Assembly (NCBI GenBank): GCA_013824055.1
Contig: PNNE01000400.1
Coordinates: 1 to 8,182, forward strand
DNA length: 8,182 nucleotides
Reading direction: 5' to 3'
Origin: Rhodobacter sp.
GTDB lineage: Bacteria; Pseudomonadota; Alphaproteobacteria; Rhodobacterales; Rhodobacteraceae
Shown here: positions 6,846 through 8,182 of the stretch, piece after piece
Layout: the number at the start of each line of letters is the position of its first letter
How positions within the stretch are numbered: position 1 is the first letter of the stretch
Notes under the pieces: generated by a model
Seen by the model: only the letters and a program-made list of their open reading frames with translations
Told to the model about the DNA's origin: nothing
Database searches by the model: none
Position numbers and translations under genes: made by a program

Positions 6846-6883
6846 TCAGGGCGAGAATCGCAGTCCTGCGATCCTCGCCCTGA
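6846..6883. terminator. Long hairpin between convergent genes
   Basis: Arms 6846-6863 and 6866-6883 pair at 17 of 18 positions (10 pairs, one A/C mismatch, 7 pairs), with a tight apex. It lies 70 bp after the TPM stop and 41 bp beyond the barrel gene's stop, so it can act on either transcript. Neither side has a good U-tract (AAAA follows on the plus strand). It is a strong structure that probably ends or protects transcripts; whether it is a true intrinsic terminator is uncertain. Confidence 0.5.
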
Positions 6884-6916
6884 AAAGAGCTGGCGGCACG
6901 GCTGATTGCCGTGCCG
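6883..6916 (-). terminator. Likely terminator of the beta-barrel gene
   Basis: CGGCACGGC (6894-6902) pairs perfectly with GCCGTGCCG (6908-6916) around a 5-nt loop, beginning 8 bp after the barrel gene's stop. On the minus strand the stem is followed after 7 nt by TTTT (6886-6883), and then by the longer hairpin. The gap before the T run makes it a sub-optimal intrinsic terminator, but position and stem strength fit a highly expressed monocistronic gene. Confidence 0.5.
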
Positions 6917-6924
6917 ACAAGGGC

Positions 6925-7518
6925 TTAGAAGCGAAGCGCGACCTTGGCTTTGACGGTGGTGGCGTCAAGATCGACGCCCAGGCCGTCGAAGTTGTTGAAC
7001 TGGTGCTCAAGCACTTCACCACCCACGGTCCAGCGGTCGTTCACGGCGTAGTCGAAGCCCACACCAAAGACGATGCCGTTGTCGCTTGCGTCGGCAGTGC
7101 CGACGGTCGCGTTGGCCTGGGCCACACCCAGAGCACCGTAGACCAGGCTGTTGCCGATTTCGCGGCCGGCGGTCAGCTTGAGGGCCATCACGTCGTCCAG
7201 CGAGCCGGTGGTGCCGAGGTCGATGTCAGTGGTGTCCCAGGTCAGTTCCGTCCCGGCGACCCAGTTGCCCAGATCCCAGCGGTAACCGGCATGAACGCCG
7301 CCAAGCCAGCCGCTGCCCTCCAGAGCACCGGTGCTGGAATCGACATCGCCGTAACCCAGCTGCGCACCGACATAGCCGCCGGTCCAGTCCAGACCCGGCG
7401 CGACAGAGGCCTGAGCCACCGGAGCGATCATCGGTTCGTCAGCGACGGCGACCGGGCCGCCTGCGAATGCCGGCGCGGTCAGGGCAATGGTAGCAAAGAA
7501 TGCTGCGATAGTTTTCAT
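6925..7518 (-). CDS. Outer-membrane beta-barrel protein (Omp25/OmpA-like, OMP_b-brl type)
   Basis: A 197-residue secreted protein. The signal peptide MKTIAAFFATIALTAPAFA is cleaved after Ala19; an Ala/Pro/Val-rich stretch (20-42) follows, then amphipathic strands start at WTGGYVGAQLGYG (45-57) and alternate with Gly/Asp-rich turns (GGVHAGYRWDLGNWVAGTELTWD, LKLTAGREIGNSLVYGALG, IVFGVGFDYAVNDRWTVGGEVLEHQF). The last residue is Phe in KAKVALRF, the usual C-terminal signal read by the BAM machinery. Size and strand count suggest an eight-stranded barrel like alphaproteobacterial Omp25/Omp31 or OmpA-type barrels; no peptidoglycan-binding domain follows. It probably serves envelope integrity or is a surface antigen; specific ligands are not evident. 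A near-ideal Shine-Dalgarno AAGGAG (complement of 7527-7532) sits 8 nt before the ATG, and preferred codons are frequent, both consistent with high expression. A hairpin with a T run follows the stop. Confidence 0.92.
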   Translation of the reverse strand: MKTIAAFFATIALTAPAFAGGPVAVADEPMIAPVAQASVAPGLDWTGGYVGAQLGYGDVDSSTGALEGSGWLGGVHAGYRWDLGNWVAGTELTWDTTDIDLGTTGSLDDVMALKLTAGREIGNSLVYGALGVAQANATVGTADASDNGIVFGVGFDYAVNDRWTVGGEVLEHQFNNFDGLGVDLDATTVKAKVALRF

Positions 7519-7547
7519 TTTTCTGTCTCCTTGTTCTGGCCGACCTC

Positions 7548-7574
7548 AACCCCGGATCGTGCGGAACGGTTCCG
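7548..7574 (-). promoter_or_regulatory. Possible promoter/operator of the beta-barrel gene
   Basis: CGGAACGGTTCCG (7562-7574) is a perfect odd-centred dyad about 44 bp upstream of the barrel gene start. Read on the minus strand it also gives GGAAC, 17 bp, GGTT (7573 to 7548), resembling the GGAAC-N16/17-CGTT promoters used by EcfG-type general stress sigma factors. Transcription would then start about 20 nt before the ATG. The match is imperfect, and many Rhodobacterales may lack EcfG, so this is tentative. No convincing sigma-70 site was found. Confidence 0.25.
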
Positions 7575-7603
7575 GTCGGCTCGGAACATGGAATGGGGAT
7601 GTT

Positions 7604-7635
7604 GCTGCAAGAGCACAATGCCTGCTCACGGCAGC
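7604..7635. promoter_or_regulatory. Nested dyad upstream of the beta-barrel gene
   Basis: GAGCA (7611-7615) pairs with TGCTC (7623-7627), and the flanking GCTGC (7604-7608) pairs with GCAGC (7631-7635) with a one-base offset, giving a ten-pair bulged hairpin or a nested operator-like dyad. It lies 86-117 bp upstream of the barrel gene. It could be a regulator site; no regulator is encoded in the window. Confidence 0.25.
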
Positions 7636-7662
7636 TTGAAGGGCTGTGTTTGCACCCGGCGG

Positions 7663-7708
7663 AAAACAGCCGAGGAACCGGCGGGATTTCGGCCACCGCG
7701 CGCCGGTT
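7663..7708 (-). terminator. Weak terminator candidate after the ABC-F gene
   Basis: AACCGGCG (7676-7683) and CGCCGGTT (7701-7708) form eight pairs around a 17-nt loop, 45 bp beyond the ABC-F stop. On the minus strand TTTT (7666-7663) follows after 9 nt. The large loop and the gap make it weak, but it is the only candidate to separate ABC-F from the barrel gene transcribed next on the same strand. Confidence 0.3.
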
Positions 7709-7709
7709 T

Positions 7710-7757
7710 CCCAGCGTCAGACCCAGAGGCAGACCCAGGATCAGACCCAGGATCAGA
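7710..7757. repeat. Four tandem 12-bp repeats across the ABC-F stop codon
   Basis: Four head-to-tail copies on the plus strand: CCCAGCGTCAGA (7710), CCCAGAGGCAGA (7722), CCCAGGATCAGA (7734) and CCCAGGATCAGA (7746). The consensus is CCCAGNNNCAGA; the last two are identical. On the minus strand the unit is TCTGNNNCTGGG. The ABC-F stop TGA (7755-7753) lies in the first unit met. Because 12 is a multiple of three, the frame is kept, and two later units repeat an in-frame TGA. Replication slippage is the simplest origin. Confidence 0.9.
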
Positions 7758-8182
7758 CGCGGTCAGCCAGATCCAGCCATTCGGTTTCCGCCGTCTCCAG
7801 CGCTGTCTGACGCTCGGTCAGGGCCTCGGTCGCCTTGCGGAATTTCACCGGCTCGCGGGTGAAAAGCTCGGGGTCGGCCAGCAGGTCGTGAAGCCTGGCG
7901 ATTTCCGCCTCAAGCCGCGAGATCACGCCCGGCAGATCGTCCAACCGCTTGCGTTCGGTGAAGGACAGGGTGCTGCCACGCGGGGCCTCGGCTGGCTTCG
8001 GCGCGGCGGCGACAGGCGTCCGCCCGCCGGATTTCACCGCCTCTTCCGTGCGCTGCGGCCTTTGGCTTGCGTAGTCCGACCAGCCGCCGGGGTAGACCGT
8101 CGCCGTGCCCTCACCCTCCATCGCGACGGTGGCGGTCGCGATTCGGTCGATGAAATCGCGGTCGTGGCTGACCAGAAGCACC
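7753..8182 (-). CDS. ABC-F family ATPase, C-terminal part (Uup-like), 5' end outside window
   Basis: Only the last 142 codons or so are present. The visible part begins VLLVSHDRDFIDRIATATVAMEGEG, which is the end of the second ABC domain with the H-loop histidine in SHDRDF. Then come YPGGWSDYASQR and a low-complexity Ala/Pro/Lys linker. The last 70 residues, from LSFTERKRLDDLPGVISRLEAEI to ALETAETEWLDLADRV, form a predicted coiled coil of the type found at the C-terminus of Uup, a DNA- and ribosome-associated ABC-F protein. ABC-F proteins have no membrane domain and act in translation or ribosome rescue. The GTG at the edge encodes an internal valine and is not a start. The gene stops inside a tandem repeat, and the barrel protein gene follows on the same strand after 234 bp. 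The Uup-like call rests on the C-terminal domain; other ABC-F subfamilies are possible. Confidence 0.88.
   Translation of the reverse strand, partial: VLLVSHDRDFIDRIATATVAMEGEGTATVYPGGWSDYASQRPQRTEEAVKSGGRTPVAAAPKPAEAPRGSTLSFTERKRLDDLPGVISRLEAEIARLHDLLADPELFTREPVKFRKATEALTERQTALETAETEWLDLADRV

Noticed and set aside
7593..7862. An 89-codon plus-strand frame reading the tandem repeats as RPRGRPRIRPRIRRG
   Set aside because: It runs antisense into the ABC-F coding region, has no ribosome site, and the Arg/Pro repeats only reflect the 12-bp DNA repeat.
8179..8181. GTG at the right edge as a start for a short coiled-coil protein
   Set aside because: It is an internal valine just before the ABC H-loop; the gene clearly continues beyond the window.

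Overview
The window looks like a piece of chromosome from a GC-rich alphaproteobacterium, most likely a member of the Rhodobacterales (Rhodobacteraceae/Paracoccaceae). The reasons are strong G/C preference at third codon positions, a CCCCGGAtcaagTCCGGGG-type intergenic palindrome of the kind I recall as common in alphaproteobacteria, and gene content typical of that group (a cysS–citramalate synthase neighbourhood, a small lipoprotein resembling a Rhodobacterales-restricted family, an Omp25-like barrel). This assignment is inference from style. No rRNA or other marker is present.

Left part (1–3174, minus strand). A citramalate synthase gene runs off the left edge and lacks only its last few codons. 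It is preceded by a complete cysteinyl-tRNA synthetase gene transcribed the same way. The 166-bp gap between them carries a perfect 27-bp inverted repeat with a 12-nt loop.

Middle part (3175–4493). A 192-bp divergent spacer separates cysS from a small MmcQ/YjbR-family gene whose Shine-Dalgarno sequence sits inside a palindrome. That gene converges, with only 11 bp between stops, on a minus-strand gene for a predicted outer- or inner-membrane lipoprotein of unknown function. A 153-bp divergent spacer follows.

Right-centre (4494–6775, plus strand). A PLP-dependent decarboxylase of the aromatic amino acid decarboxylase type overlaps by an ATGA stop/start with a TPM-domain envelope protein (signal peptide, TPM domain, one membrane span, zinc ribbon, Ser/Gly tail). 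Together they look like a translationally coupled two-gene operon. The pairing of a cytosolic decarboxylase with a membrane TPM protein is the least expected gene arrangement here.

Right part (6776–8182). Tandem hairpins lie between the TPM gene and a convergent minus-strand gene for an eight-stranded-type outer-membrane beta-barrel protein. Upstream of that barrel gene is a 234-bp spacer with dyad motifs and four tandem copies of a 12-bp repeat. The repeat reaches back over the stop codon of a minus-strand ABC-F ATPase gene (Uup-like C-terminus), which runs off the right edge.

Most of the window is ordinary housekeeping sequence. I see no IS element, integrase, tRNA, CRISPR array or phage gene, and nothing I would call with confidence a new biological system. 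The best leads are the decarboxylase–TPM coupling, the in-frame repeat that copies the ABC-F stop codon, and the large palindrome.
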